The notes beneath the pieces are model-generated. The model had not been told where the DNA came from. It searched no databases and saw only the letters and a program-made list of their open reading frames with translations. Positions 11,801 through 24,869 of a stretch of DNA of 64,000 bases are shown here, piece by piece. The position numbers were made by a program, and so were the translations under genes. Origin of the DNA: Berberis thunbergii (lineage: Eukaryota; Streptophyta; Magnoliopsida; Ranunculales; Berberidaceae). The number at the start of each line of letters is the position of its first letter. The first letter of the stretch is position 1. The stretch covers positions 124,001 to 188,000 of the forward strand of contig QNQO01001828.1 of assembly GCA_003290165.1 (NCBI GenBank), read 5' to 3'.

Positions 11801-14800
11801 TTGCCGAATTGTCGTGTCGTGTCTGTGCATCCTTGCTTATACCTCTAGATATAAAAAATTGGGGACATTCCCCGAGACTCACCATCATTTTACTGTTTGA
11901 GAGTTATTTATGTAACAAACCTTCTGCTACAAAACCAATGGCCTAAATGCAATTAAATGCCCAAGTAAAAACATATGACAAGGATAAAATCAAAGGTCCG
12001 GATCACACAGTTTTTGAATATCAAAATTTTCTGAAATGCTCAATTTACAAGAATGCAACTTCATGGCTTCATGCACATATGGAATCTATCAGAATCATCA
12101 TCAAAGTCCATTCCGATATCTGGAATCTATAAACGAAAAAATATTTCTATGTTGTCCGAGTATTTTGCTCTAGTGTAGGTTAGCAACACCTGCAAAGTTG
12201 GGAGATTCACAATCACAAACTAACATTTAGACCTACACATCAATGTATCATTCCTTCTTACCTTTGACTAGTCGGAAGCCAACAACATTAGTTTCTTCCC
12301 GACCTCTAAGTAAAAACAGGTCAATATTAATGAATGGCCAAATCACTAACACCATTTACCATATTAGGTCCTCAACTCAGGAAACATCAATTAATCTAAA
12401 TTCTATTTCTAAGATGGCTTTGAAATTTTCTTTCTGCTGTACTGATGGAACATATTTATGGTAGTAAAGACTTGGACATGGCAGAATGAGAAATCAGACA
12501 AAAGGGGATCATGTGTGACATGGATCTGGTGCATATATAAAATCGTTACCAGTTACATCATCCTAAGCACATAGAAAGTACACAATGTCAACATAACAAG
12601 TACAATCTATGTAATGATAGCTTAGAGAGCAAACCTGAATGATGCCCTTGATGCGCCATACGCCATTTTTTAGAACTACTATATGTGAATCATCAGGATG
12701 CAGGGACGTTAATTCTTGTCTAATCTCCTCTGAACTTGCATTATGATCTCTAGTCAATTGCTCTGCAACAATGTTATTTGACCTACCTAAGCAACCTATC
12801 ACAGCTCGAGAGTCACCCAAGTTTAGCTACATGTAATGTGCCTCTCCATATCACTCCAACCAAGCAGCAAGATCCAACAGAAGCTATCAATGGTTTTATT
12901 CCACATGTTCGACGCACAAGAGAAAGAAATCCGTCCTCTGTTGCAAGAAATGCATTCTTAAGAGAATCTTCAGAAATACATCCATTTTCTCGAGCAATCC
13001 CTGCAAATTTAATTCATGAAAAAAAAAGATACACTAACAAATTTTAGAAGCGCTACAAGTAACAAAATGCACCAAAGCCAGAATATCAGTAAGAAGATTT
13101 TAAAAAATAAATATAATAAACAGCTCTGTTAAAGATGTTATGAACTTATTCTGCAAAATCAAAAGCATCGATTTAAATGTATGCCCCCACCCCTAAAGCC
13201 AAACATTTATACCTTAACTTATATGCACAATGATCATTATTGAGAAACAATGGCATGCAAGTATTTTAAATATTCTTTGTTTTTCTTATATGGTGACTTT
13301 TTTACCTGTATCTGTAACCACCACAATATATGCTTAGAAAAAAAAACTGACTTTAGGAAGGGTTACACAAAATTGAAGTCAATTCTGCTGCAAGCTAGTA
13401 TGACGTGACAGATACACAACAGGGTGCTACGTAACATTGTCATGAACACACACACAGAGAGCAGGTATTACACAAATCTTGGAAAAAAGGGACAGAAATT
13501 GTAACTTTCCTTGAACATAAAACAAACAATGTGCAATATAATAGCTATCATGCGAGCACACCATATTGATCAACTGTGGTGCACAAGAATCTTCAATCAC
13601 ATGGCAATAGCTTCTAAGGATGTAACGATTCCATCGAAAATCATATTAGCACTTTGAAGTTACTTGAAGATATTTGAAAGCAGAAAATCAAGCACACACC
13701 ATGTGTCTATCAGTACATGGATATACAAAAGTAACGGCTGAAATATTAAAGCTCTTGGGACAACCATCAGTAGTTTCAACAATTATCTAAAACTGAAAAA
13801 CAAAAAAGGTAACAACAAAGAATAAACACACTACCCTACCACACCCCACCTCAGAATCTTCAAGATTGTGAAAGTTGAGACCCATAGATTCATCGGAAGC
13901 ACAGAGTTGACAAGATCGACATTTTTTTTTCTTGTCATATCCATCATTCCAACTAATAAACTCTCCCCCTACCTCCGACGAAGATATGACAAGATCGACA
14001 GCACAACCATCCTCTATAGTTCACCAAAAGAGTTGGCAAGAATAGTGTTTCTTCCATAATCCCTGAATTTTGGACCATTCCCAGGTTAAAAATGGTGTAT
14101 TCCATCTATCCACTAATACTAACAGTCTAACATGAAGCCATGAAATCGTTAGGGTCACATGAGCCACTCAACACAGTCAGCCTCTGGTATTTTCCAAATT
14201 ACAGTTAAGACCTCCCTGTAACGAGGATAGCTGACCCTCCTATAACCACAAAATTTATTTGATGTCTACAAACATCACACAATTCATAAAACAAACCGAA
14301 CCAAACCAATTAATCTCGTACACTTGTATCGCTATTATATCATAGATTAACAATATGACTCCAACAAAAGTCCAGTAATAAATAAGTGTATCTCAAATAT
14401 ACATAATCAAACTTCATTTCTAACTGATACTCTCCCAACCCAAATCCTCAACCTCGTCATCCCGACAAATCAAGCCTTCCCCAATCTTCATTCTCCTTAT
14501 CTCTCGACTTCCTTATCACCGTCAGTACCAACCAATTCCAACACCTTGCAGCGCTCAAACACCAAGAATGCCAAATTAAGGACTCAAACAGATGCCTTGC
14601 TATTGGATTTCACCACCTTCACACACCCATTCACTCCCTTCTTAGCCTACAAACCTTGTTTTCAACAGGGATTCCATAATAAGAAAACCAGAAACCTATG
14701 GAGAAGAAAGAAAAAAAAAATTGGGATGCCAAGTTGCCATTGGGAGATCCATAAATACAAAGGGAAGATAAAAACTTCCTAGCACCTTCTTCAATGTGGC

Positions 14801-16484
14801 TACCACCACCTACAAACCAAAGCATGCAATTCTCTCCTCTCTTAACCCTGTAAGTAGCTTCTTTTTAATAATGCTTATAGAAACGTAAAGCTTCAAATGC
14901 CTCTTTAGGCCCCAAAACCTTCATTCTTCATGTTAATCCAGCCACCCTTCTTCAACATAGAAATGAGTGCTTCTAGGGAGCCTGGGTTTGCTGCCTGGGT
15001 TTGCAGCCTGGGTGGTATTTTTACATTTTTGCCCTTGCCTTTTTAACCACTCTTTAAATATAAAAACAACAAAGAAAGGGCAAAAGGGTAATTTCGCCCA
15101 CCCAGGCTGCAAACCCAGGCAGCAGACCCAGGCTCCCTAGAATTATTCCATAGAAATACCCCTCGGGCGAGCCCAATCCATAATGTCAAATCTGATGAGT
15201 ACTGACTCCAAAGTATCAACAGCAAGATCTCCCCCTCCACCTGTAGGGAGTTTCATCCTTTCACCAGACACACAATCCATCACCTCTATTTCAATATCCA
15301 AACTCCATAATGACGAGAAAAGTCAAACACGTACATCCCCGGGTTTAGTAGATCCTCCTTTACACAATCATCAGTAGTTTAATTTCTACTCAGTTAACAC
15401 TCCGTCCAAGAGAATTAGTGGGAATTAATTGATTCATCGAATAAGAATATTTGCTTATTTATTCTATCCATTCCTAGTAACACTCAACATACTAATACAT
15501 ATCACAATCTAAACAAAAATCACCATAGTAAAAAATTATCAAGAATATTAAAGATTATCAATAAAAAACCAAAGCATGCAATTCTCTGCCCTCTTAACCC
15601 TATAAATAGTAATGCCTGTAGAAACGTAAAGCTTCAAATGCCTTTTTTATGCCACAAAACCTTCATTCCTCATGTTAATCCAGCCACCCTTCTTCACCAT
15701 AGAGATACCCCTCTAGCAAGCCCAATCCATAATGTCAAATCCAAAGTATCAACAGCAAGATCTCCACCTGTTGGGAGTCTCATCCTTCCACCAGACACAC
15801 AAGCCATCACCTCCATATCAATATCAAAACTCCATAATAATGAGACAAGTCACACACCCAGGTCTAGTAATCCTCCTTTACACAATCATGGGTAGTTTAA
15901 TTTCTACTCAGTTAATACTCCGTCCAGGAGAATTAGTAGTAATTAATTGGGTGATTTATCGAATAATAATTTTGCTTCTTTTTTCTATCCATTCCAGTAA
16001 CACTCAACATACCAATACATATCACAAGTAAACAAAAATCACCATAATAAAAATATTATCAAGAAGATTAAAAGATTATCAATAAAAAACACATTCAATC
16101 ACAAACACCTCAATTCAAACTCATTTAACACATAAACACGGGAATAAAACCAAATTATCAAGAAAGATTAAAGAACTCACTCATAAGATGGAGAAACAAG
16201 TGATCGCAGACATAACGAGAAGCTTCGGGACCGCCATGGCCATCATAAACACCAACAAAGGTAGCATCGCGACCAGTCTCAACTTGGCTGTGATCTTCAA
16301 GAACCGCATTGGCTTGAACGACTGCGAAGGAGAACTCACCTAGAGAATGGCGGTCAAGTTCTCGAGACCAAAGAAGCAAATCGTCCAATCCAACAGTGGC
16401 TCCGTCGTCATCATCGTTCATACGGGCGTACCGCCGGACAGGTCTCAAGCACGCGGCTGCAATCCTTGTCAACCATGAAAACAT
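8809..16484 (-). CDS. Protein phosphatase 2C, clade-D type (four exons, one 1-bp insertion)
   Basis: The exons are complement(16181-16484, 12635-13000, 9169-9405, 8809-9075), all with GT-AG borders and compatible phases, encoding about 390 residues. The start [23 protein letters not shown] is the typical N-terminus of plant clade-D PP2Cs. Visible motifs are [14 protein letters not shown] (metal-binding Asp-Gly-His), [39 protein letters not shown] and [11 protein letters not shown]. The enzyme removes phosphate from Ser/Thr with Mg/Mn; characterised clade-D members (Arabidopsis PP2C.D) inactivate plasma-membrane H+-ATPase and are inhibited by SAUR proteins. In exon 2 the conserved LGDSRAV motif is broken near 12817-12821, where GGG stands in place of GG and shifts the frame. 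The rest is well conserved, so this could be an assembly error or a very young pseudogene. The 3.2-kb introns carry transposons. Confidence 0.9.
9406..12634 (-). other. PP2C intron 2 with internal short duplications and a hAT element
   Basis: This 3.2-kb intron holds an 18-bp copy of the exon-3 start region (CATCCCCTATTGATCTAG, again near 9488). It also holds two copies of an ACCCCTAGGGATTTTGTAAATGTA-like block near 9769 and 9895, and the hAT element at 11099-11835. The remainder is AT-rich with no coding signal. Confidence 0.6.
11099..11835. mobile_element. Non-autonomous hAT element (737 bp) in PP2C intron 2
   Basis: It starts CAAGGATGCACAGAC and ends GTCTGTGCATCCTTG, 15-bp perfect terminal inverted repeats. 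It is flanked by an exact 8-bp direct repeat CTTATACC (11091-11098 and 11836-11843), diagnostic of hAT insertion. It has no transposase frame. The left subterminal region has several overlapping GTCAGACACG / GTCCGACAC words, a usual place for transposase binding. Confidence 0.85.
14817..16089. repeat. Tandem duplication inside PP2C intron 1
   Basis: Two units, 14817-15568 and 15569-16089, both begin CCAAAGCATGCAATTCTCT and end with an ATTATCAAGAAKATTAAAGATTATCAATAAAAAA block. The first unit is longer because a 184-bp MITE plus 9-bp target duplication (14956-15157) was inserted into it after the duplication. A further scrap of the unit end (AAATTATCAAGAAAGATTAAAGA) lies just before exon 1 near 16151. 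Confidence 0.85.
14965..15148. mobile_element. Mutator-type MITE, 184 bp, 9-bp TSD
   Basis: It starts GAGTGCTTCTAGGGAGCCTG and its right end reads, reverse-complemented, GAATAATTCTAGGGAGCCTG. The arms pair for about 45 bp, with internal GCCTGGGTTTGC repeats. It is flanked by exact 9-bp direct repeats CATAGAAAT (14956-14964, 15149-15157), the size made by Mutator-like transposases. The neighbouring duplicate unit has the empty site, confirming an insertion. Confidence 0.9.
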
Positions 16485-16902
16485 CCCTCATTTCCTCTAC
16501 GAAGAAACCTTAATAAGCTTCGAGGAGGTTTCTCCACTAACTCTAGAAATGGTGGCTTCTCCGAAGTGTCCTCTCCTTCCCCTCGTTTGGTGATCGATCG
16601 ATTTGTCTGAAAGAAAAGAAGCTTCAGTGATTTGTAGAGGAGATTTGGTGGGCATTGGACGGATTGAGACGAATTCAAGATTTGTGAATGAGAGAAGGGG
16701 AAATTAGGGTTTTCGAAGAAGAAATTGAAGGGAGAGAGAGCGAGAGAGCGAGAGAGCGAGAGAGAGAAGAGTTTCTCTGTGAAGAGAAATGAAGAGAAGA
16801 GGGAGCGCTGAAATAGGAAAGTGGACGAGAGGCGTGGGTCGTGTGAAGAGAGAGAGAGAGAGAACTTTATGCTTAAAACGACGTATGGACAAGAAGGCCA
16901 CT
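16485..16902 (-). promoter_or_regulatory. PP2C 5' leader with GA/CT microsatellites
   Basis: This is the region upstream of the PP2C start codon. On the plus strand it holds GAGAGAGCGAGAGAGC-type runs at about 16731-16770 and 16845-16862; in transcript sense these are CT-rich tracts, common in plant 5' untranslated leaders and core promoters. The transcription start cannot be placed. Confidence 0.5.
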
Positions 16903-19583
16903 TATAAGGATCCTATTTACCAATCTACCATTTATCCTTTGGGCAATGCAATGGAGAGTGAAGACAGGAGACTTGGTGCTCCAATGGAGTGACCGACCTC
17001 AAGCTTGAGAGGATGCAAATTTTGGATGGTCTCATCACGGCAGGGACTTTTTGACCCCAATTAGATTCTTTGGACGCAACCATCCTTCAAATAAATAAAT
17101 AAATAAATAATTTACCAAAAAACCTTTTTCCTTTTTTCTCTTTCCTTATGAGATTATCAATGGCAAAATAACCAAAAGCAGCGAGAATAGTAGCATCATC
17201 CCCCGCTATCATCCTCATTGTGTCAACTACCCGTTTTTCTCCTTATCACTTATCTTTCTCTTTTTCTCCTTCCGTCTTCTTTTATATCCTCCTCTCTTCT
17301 TTCTTTTTCCTTTCTGTTTCTCATCATCAACAACAACAAGATAACAACAACCAATCAGAGTTATTGTGCAATGCAGTGATGACCCAATACTATACCATTC
17401 CTGCCCCACCCCTAAATAATTTTTTTTACTTTGATTATTTATCTTCTTTTTTTCTCCGCCCTTTCGTTGCGAGAAAGGATCATGATCTCGCCCCTGTGAG
17501 ATTAGGTACAAATCATGCCAAAGGCCTGCGAGATCGGAGAGAAAAAAAAATTTTGAGGGTGGTGACAGTGAGCAGTTGTCGCAACTCTTCTCTAGAGACG
17601 AACAGATAACAAAAAAGTTGTGGTGTCACTGAGCAGGTGATAGTATTAGACAAAAGATGGGGGTGGTGGTGTCAAAAAATAGGAATAGTAATGTTGAAAA
17701 CTCATTTTGATCATTTGAAGTTGAGGTTGAAGGTAAGCTGAATTTAATAAAAGCATGTCCAATGGAAAGTTCAACCCCAAACCCAAAAAGGCGAGCCCAT
17801 TTGAGGTCGAGGGTAGTGTTGGCAGTGGGACAAAAATTTTCACGATATATGCTATACCTAGCACCAAATGGAGCAGATTTGGTTTACCTTAATGGATTTT
17901 GGGACAAATTCGAGGATCTAAATTGTATTCGTCGTAGTTTAGGGTGGATACAGATTTGGCCATACCCACCCCGCAAACATCCATTTATATATGTCTTATT
18001 ACAAAAATACCTTTATTCCCTTGATACAAAAAGACGTGTAAAAAAACCCTAAACCTAATTCTCCATCAGTTATCCACTCCATCACACAAATTGCTACTGA
18101 CAAACATCCCCTCTTCTTCTTCATCATCTTCTTCTTCTTCTTTTTCTTTTCTAGTTCTCTAAGCCTTTTGAGATTTCAAAGGGGCGAATCGGTAATTCTA
18201 GTTCAGAATATCTGAATCTCTGTGAATTAGACGGATTGGTGTGAAAAGTTGTTGTTGATGGAGTAGGTTTTGAGGAAAGGTGAATCCATTTCATTTGATG
18301 AGAAATGATTAGAAGAGATGGATAGAGGGATAAACAGATAAGGAAGAGAGAGGCGAAGAGGATGAGCATGGCAGTGAGTAATTGATTGTGAAGGAAAACT
18401 GCAAAGAGGGCGTTCGACAAGGTGGAGGTGAATGACGTGTTGACTCGGCCAAGTGGCAGGTCAGCAAATATGAAACCAGCAAGGTGGCGAACTTGCGAGC
18501 TCGTGTTGATTCTCTGAATTCTGTTGAGTTTGTTGGAGAATAAAAATTCTAAATGTCGAGGATTCTAAATGTGGGTTTGATTTGGGTCAACTTCAAATAA
18601 GGTTTGAGTTATTATTGGGCCTATTTGATTTCAAATCCATTTCAGTCGTATTGGGCCTCTCAAACTATTTTGGTACATGTTTATGTTAAAAATCTCTAGG
18701 AGAGACAGGGATTCGTTGTCCACCAGAAAGAAAGATATAAAGAAAAGAAAAACAAACACTGAAGCTAATAAATGGATAAACAGGCAGGCCAAATTTTTCA
18801 TCATCCGTGATAGAGTGAGGATGGTTTTAACAAAATAATTTAAACGATTATTCGGGGGATTCGGAGATCCACAAAACCTTGAGGGTGGATTTGCTCTAAT
18901 GGGCTATTTGACAAAACGTGTCTTAAAATACATGTTGAAACTTAGAAGCGATGTCTCCTTCTAGGTTGCAACTTGCAACTCTTTTTTCTCCTAGCTTTGT
19001 AAAAGAAAATAAAAGAAGAAACACACAAGGAGGGAAGGTAATCGACAAGGGAGAGAAGTATCGTCCAACACAGCTAAATAAACGATGAGTTTTCTTCATC
19101 ATTTTTATAGTTTGTATAGATTCATCCTTTGATTAGGATTAGGATTAGGATTAATATATAAAATAACCTAAAACTCCTTGTTAGAGGGAGATTTTTCTTT
19201 ACATGCTTAATACTAACTAGTTTGGACTAAATTGAAGAACTAAACTAGGTTTGTATGCAATCTCGTAATACCAAACGACCCTGCACAATCCTATGATTTC
19301 CCTTGACTTGAAACCTTCCCGAAGGCAGATTGAGTTCTAATAAATTTGCAGGTTTTTTTTTTTTAATTAAATTCACAGTTAGAAAGGCTATTGGAACTTG
19401 AACATACATAAAACCCATGTCAATCCAACTGCTTGAATTTCCTTGAGGCAAGGCCGAAGTGAAGGACATATTAGGTGCAATTCGAGGTTTATTGTTAACA
19501 TTGTTAAAGCAATTTTCTTTGTTTGGATTGACTAGGAACTTTAATAAAATTTTAGTGAGAATTTTCTTTTACTCTTGTTATCA
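16903..19583. other. Intergenic region, no gene recognised
   Basis: Contents include an AAAT microsatellite near 17091, pyrimidine-rich stretches near 17230-17330 and 18110-18160, a short TTAGGAT triplet repeat near 19135, and one isolated half of the TTCTAAATGTCGAGG terminus at about 18547 that matches the Mutator-type MITEs further right. Open frames here are short and compositionally biased. I see no gene. Confidence 0.45.
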
Positions 19584-19598
19584 CAATGCAAATAACAT

Positions 19599-22500
19599 TT
19601 TTTTTTTTTTTTTTTAACCTCCAGTGGGGAGGGGCAACTATGGAATGCCAGACCGTTATTAAATATCCATAAAATACAAATCATTGCGGGGGTACATTAC
19701 GACATTACCCGCGTTAACTCAAAAAACAAGGTTTATAACAAAATTTTGAAAGCAAAATCCCTGGGACACACCCAAGACTTCCAAACCAAAGCAGCATCCA
19801 CGCCGAAAACCTGAACAAAACAGCGTCACATCGCTCCGATGCACCCAGCGTCACAGCCCAAACCTTCCATCCCAATCGCATGCACCCAGCGTCACAGCGC
19901 TCATTGCTTTGTTGTTCATCTCCGTGATGACAAACAAACTGAACCAAAAGAACATGAAAGAAAACAATTTGAGAATCTGTCCCTAAACTGTCTCTAATCA
20001 TCCCCGTGGCGAAGATACGCCGTTTGTAATCTATCCAGCCCCAACAAGCCAGTTATTCGCCTGGGAAAATCTCTCCCATAAAAAAAACCTGTCCCAAGAT
20101 CATGGAAAGCTCTAGCGACTAATGCATCCGCCACTGCGTTTGCCTCCCTATAGATATGTTGACAGTGTAAAGTCATCGTCCTTGTCAACACCTTAATTTC
20201 TTTCCAAATATTCTCCAAATGCCACGGGATTTTTAAGCTATCTTTAAACCAGCCACAAACCAATGCAGAATCTGTTTGAATAATCACCTTTTTGAAACCC
20301 CAAACGAGGCATAGGCGAATTCCCTCTAAAAGAGCCAAAACTTCCGCCTTGTTGGTAGAACCCAACCCGAAAAACATATATTTTCCAACAACCCCAACGC
20401 CTCGAGAGTCACGAATAACCACTCCACCCGCTGCCATATCCTTGCGAGAAGACCCAACCACATTAAGAGCCACAAAATCTTCGGGGGGGAGATGCCAGTA
20501 AACAAGACGAACAGACTTCCTTCTAACAGGGATCACACCCAACCCCAAAGTCTGTAAAAGAGCCTTATTGCTGCTTCCTTGCTTGGGAATAATAAAATTA
20601 TTTGCTATTTGCAACTGACGCCGAATGTGCAGGATCACAAAGGCCGAATTGGGTTGGCCATTGTCAAAAAAACATTTGCATCTTTGTTTCCAAATTTCCC
20701 AAAGAATGAACATAGGAGTAAGAAAGAATAAACACCTGTTTGAGTAGTGCGTTTGGCTTTCTTAAACCATATTTTGAGAACCGTAGAAATTTCTGCTGGG
20801 CATCGAGTATGAACGTCAAAGATCCTGTCAAAATGATTCCACACCTGCCTTGCCAATTCTCCGTCTAGAAAGAGATGATTCAACGATTCCTGTTGTGGCG
20901 CTATGCAGCAATGACATTTAGATGCTAGGCTCAGACCACACCGGTAAAGTTCACCGTCCACTGGTATGCCACGACGAAGCAATTTCCAAACAAAAACTGA
21001 TATTCTGGACGGCACAAGGTCGTGCCAAAGGGTTTGACATAAAGCATTAATCGGGCCATGATTCCGTAGCAGCTCGTACACCGACCGGATTGAAAAAAAC
21101 TCATTCGGATTTGGGGCCCATAGACACGTGTCCTTCTCATGAGGCTCACCACATAGTCTATCTGCATAAAGTTCACGCGCTAATTTTCTAAGATCATAGT
21201 GAACCAACTCAAAATTCGAAGAAGATACCTCGCGGGTTGAAGGCCATAAATCTTGTTCAACCAATGCTGCCGATCGCTTGAAAGAAGCCACCATGTTCCA
21301 ATTCTCCTCAAAGAAGCCAATATCCCCAATGCCAATACGCCAAAACGAATTACTCAAAAGAAAGTTTTTCCCGAGCATGATCTCTTTAAAAAATGGAGAC
21401 GCCCCACTTTTCGCAAATTGACAGGATAAACCAACACCTCGTAGCCAATATTTATTCCTCATGAAAGTAGCCCATAAAGAGTCAGAAGTAAGTAACCTCC
21501 ATAGAGCCTTTATCTGAAAGCCTTCATCACAATCGTCAAGTCTCGCACTCCCAAACCGTTCTCCGTCAATGGTAAGCAAATATGTTCCCATGATACCCAT
21601 TTTTTCTTAAGTCTGCCTTCACAATCCCCCAGAAAAAATCCGCCAACAATCTATTAATCCGTGCTATGACTGTCCTTGGAACACACATGGTGCTAAGTAT
21701 ATAAATTGGAATGGAGCTAAGAACATGCTTTATCAAGATAAGACGACCACCTGGGGATAATAATTTTGCCTTCCATCCTTGAATACGGCCCTGAATCTTA
21801 GAAATTAAGTCTTCAAAATAGGAAATTTTGACTCTCCCTTGAAAAACTGGCCCACCCAAATACTTCAAAGGAGCAGTGTGGAATTGAAAATCTGTGCCAC
21901 TTTTTAAAGCAACGATACGCTCCACTGAACACTGAGCAGCCAAAGTAAAAGAGCTTTTTCCTTCATTTATTTTCTGTCCCGAGGCCTTACAATAACATCG
22001 CAGGAACTCCATACATCCTGAAACTGAGGATTTTCTACCATTTAAAAATACCAGAGTATCGTCTGCATATAGAAGATGGGAAATTGGGTTGCAATTCCTG
22101 GGAGTATAATAGTACCCAATTTTGCAAGTCGCGAAAGCTGATTTCAAACCTCTGCTCAAAACTTCGGAAGCAATAATGAAAAGAAAATGAGATAATGGAT
22201 CTCCTTGCCGAATGCCCCTAGTGGATTTGAAATAACCTCTGTATACACCTTGCAGCAGAACCGAGAATCCACAAAAAGTAATACATTTAGAAATGATATG
22301 ACAGATTCGACCCGTGAAGCCAAATTTTTTAAGAACTCTAAGCAAAAAGCTCCATTCCAACCGATCATATGCTTTTTCCATATCAATTTTCAGCACCACA
22401 TTATCTCCAAAGACCTTCCTATTAATGTCTCTGATCATTTCCTGCGCCAGGCCAATATTTTCGCCAATGAACCTGCCTTTAACAAAGCCCCCTGCTCCTG

Positions 22501-22789
22501 AGAAATCAACCCTGGCAAGATATCTACCAACCTATTGCACAGTATTTTGCTAAAATCTTATAAATCACATTACACAGACTGATTGGACGAAAATCAGAAA
22601 AAGAACCTGGATTATCAATTTTGGGAATCAAAGCCAAGAAATTCGCCGAGAAAGAAGTCGGCATTGCAACCCCTTCGAAAAACTGAATAGCAGCCTCCCA
22701 TATATCCATATTTAAAACCTCCCAGCAAAACTGATAAAATCCAGCAGTAAATCCATCCGAACCAGGCACACTATTTTTGGGTATGTCGG
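19599..22789 (-). mobile_element. LINE retrotransposon (5'-truncated) with 15-bp TSD
   Basis: This non-LTR element is on the minus strand. It ends in a poly(A) tail (poly-T at 19598-19615 on plus) and is flanked by identical 15-bp direct repeats CAATGCAAATAACAT (19584-19598 and 22790-22804). The 5' part, including the endonuclease, is missing, as is usual after aborted reverse transcription. The remaining reverse transcriptase and RNase H regions lie in three overlapping frames, so it is no longer functional, but protein similarity is still strong. A 35-bp tandem repeat that includes the right TSD lies at 22786-22857. Confidence 0.93.
19994..20640 (-). pseudogene. LINE-encoded RNase H domain
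   Basis: The frame carries LNVVGSSRKDMAAGGVVIRD, STNKAEVLALLEGIRL, VIIQTDSALVCGW and YREANAVADALVARA. These are the four blocks of plant LINE/reverse-transcriptase-associated RNase H, including the D-E-D and final Asp residues. It follows the RT frame in the same element but in another frame, and ends near the element's 3' tail. It would degrade RNA in the RNA-DNA hybrid. Confidence 0.88.
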
Positions 22790-22830
22790 CAATGCAAATA
22801 ACATGAACTGTCATGATGAGTCGGCAATGC
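20600..22830 (-). pseudogene. LINE reverse transcriptase plus zf-RVT domain, frameshifted
   Basis: Reading leftward on minus, SVPGSDGFTAGFYQ and SDFRPISLCNVIYKI (about 22780-22550) are the N-terminal RT motifs. VLKIDMEKAYDRLEWSFL (about 22390) holds the first catalytic Asp, TRGIRQGDPLSHFLF follows, and HLLYADDTLVFLNG (about 22050) holds the YADD catalytic pair. After this come the KYLGG thumb and a region ending in the zinc-binding zf-RVT (WKLLRRGIPV... CHCCIAPQQESLNHLFLDG) at about 21000-20860. Frame changes occur near 22530, 21590 and 20700. The RT copies LINE RNA at a nicked target. It cannot be translated as one protein here. Confidence 0.9.
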
Positions 22831-24869
22831 AAATAACATGAACTGTGCTTATTTTCTTAGTTTGGTCATTTGTTGCTTATACATCGACTATGTTGATTCA
22901 TACTTGGTTTTCTTGATTTTTCAATATAGTGTTTAGGCATGATTTGTCATGATGAGTCGCAATAACATATGCAATGTAGATTTGTGCTACATGTTCACCT
23001 TAAAGGATGAAGTTGTTTTAGTCAAGTTGGATTCAATTTGTGATGATCCATTATTTGATGAGATGAGTTTGGTATTTGTATTGTTATATCATTTAAATTT
23101 GAATTTGTTTATTATACAAATTTACTTGCCAAGGAGAACGGTTTTTTACATTGAATTAATTTGATCGCCACTTTGTTATAGAGAATTTGTTCATGAAACC
23201 ACAATGTTTCCAAAAAGGAACAGGGGAGGTGGACATTGTGGTGGATTTGTTTATGATTGGCAAAACATCATCGTTTTAGAATTGTGGGATAACACAATAG
23301 GCAATATAGATAACCTTGAGTTCATGAACTTTAATTACATTGAATTTTATCTCTTAGAACTACCACATCTCTCGTTATTTTATGATATCTCTCTCATATA
23401 TAGAAACTAAGTAAACTTCAGGTTGGGTCTTATAGAGTAGGGTATCCTCTTCCTAAAGAGAAACCAAATAGCCTTCTGGCTGAGTCTTGCAGAAGTGGAG
23501 GAACTTTATAAGGTTGGGTCTTGCTGAAGCGATGGAGCTTTATAATGCCTAATAAATGCTCTAATTTGTCTCCATTAAAAGAAAGAATTGAGATGTTTAA
23601 CACATTGTTAGCAATAGTATGGCTTTTATGTTGCTCATATAGTTAGGTATATCCGGTGATGCATGCATGTATGTGATGTTTCTGCTTAAGCATGGATGAT
23701 AGAGAAATTTTCCTTTATATGAGAAGCACACAGACATGTATGTTCAACATAGAGGTGGTAGGATCTAAAGAGCTAAATAACTAGTTAATGATATAAGTGA
23801 AAATTGACACAATTGTCTTAATTGATGAGTTTTGACCAACTGGTAACTTGTTTGGTACGATTTTTCATTGTTAGGCCAAAGACGCAATTATGAACATTTA
23901 TGTGAAATGCATATTTTTGAAATTTTGCACCTACACTGAAGTTATTCAGGTTTTAAGAAGACTGGACAATATGTAGAAAATTAGGTTTTTGATGCCTTTT
24001 GAGAGTTCGACGTCTTCGTTTTATGTCAAAAACTGCATTCTAAACACATGTTTTTTTTTTTCCAGTTTTTCCAAATTCTAATTTGTTTTTGTAAAAAACC
24101 GCAAAATTTTGACGTAGTGAGAAATTGAGAAATTATATCAATTTGTTTCTTCGTGCAGGATGACAAGTCTACTAACATTATGCACTTGCCATTACCAACC
24201 TCCATAGAGTAAGTACAGGTAAGGTTAGCATTTACTTTAAGTATGATAAGAAATTGTTAGCATGAAACCTTTGCCTCTACAAGGCGTAGAGGAACTACTT
24301 ATTTATGAGGTGTTGTTTTCTTTTGTAGCAACTTTGTGAAATTGTATGCCAGCTTCTTGGTTTTTTAAGGAAAAAATTTCACACTAGCTTAATTGCTGAC
24401 ACAAGTAGGTTTTTGCTTATTAGATACACTCCTAAGAAATGTAGCCGAGTAGCTTTGTTTCAGGACTAGTAAGTTTCTTGTGAGATTAGAAGAGTTTGTT
24501 TCATGTGAGATTGGAAGAGGTTTATTTGATGAAAATTGTTTGTTGGACATTTACATATTGCTATTAAAATATTTGTTTATTTGGTTTTATATTGGATGTC
24601 AGCGGTCTATTGTCTAAGTGTGGTAATTTTCAAGCCTTGAATATTAGAAAACAAATATTACTAAGGAATGTCTATTTCTCAAAAAAAAAAATTGGGGCCT
24701 GACATCTTATATGGGCATATAAAAGTAAAAAAAAAAAAATGTGCATAGGTGAAAAATGCAAATAAACTTTAATTTATGTAGGTGTATAAAGATAAACACA
24801 GTATTTTATCTACCAGTGCAAAGTTTTTATGTGTTTATTTACATACCTATATGCAATATTTAGTGTTTT
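22805..24869. other. Intergenic region, no gene recognised
   Basis: This is AT-rich sequence with short, non-conserved frames. Near 23415-23545 there is a loose repetition of GGTTGGGTCTTRYAGARG-like phrases (three copies). I found no transposon termini with clear target duplications and no coding similarity. Confidence 0.4.

Noticed and set aside
17220..17609. 129-codon plus-strand frame with a hydrophobic start and poly-Gln
   Set aside because: It lies in a pyrimidine-rich tract, no conserved motif is visible, and the overlapping opposite frame is equally long. Composition explains it.
19130..19155. TTAGGATTAGGATTAGGATTA, telomere-like
   Set aside because: Only about three units of TTAGGA(T), not the plant TTTAGGG telomere repeat, and embedded in ordinary sequence.
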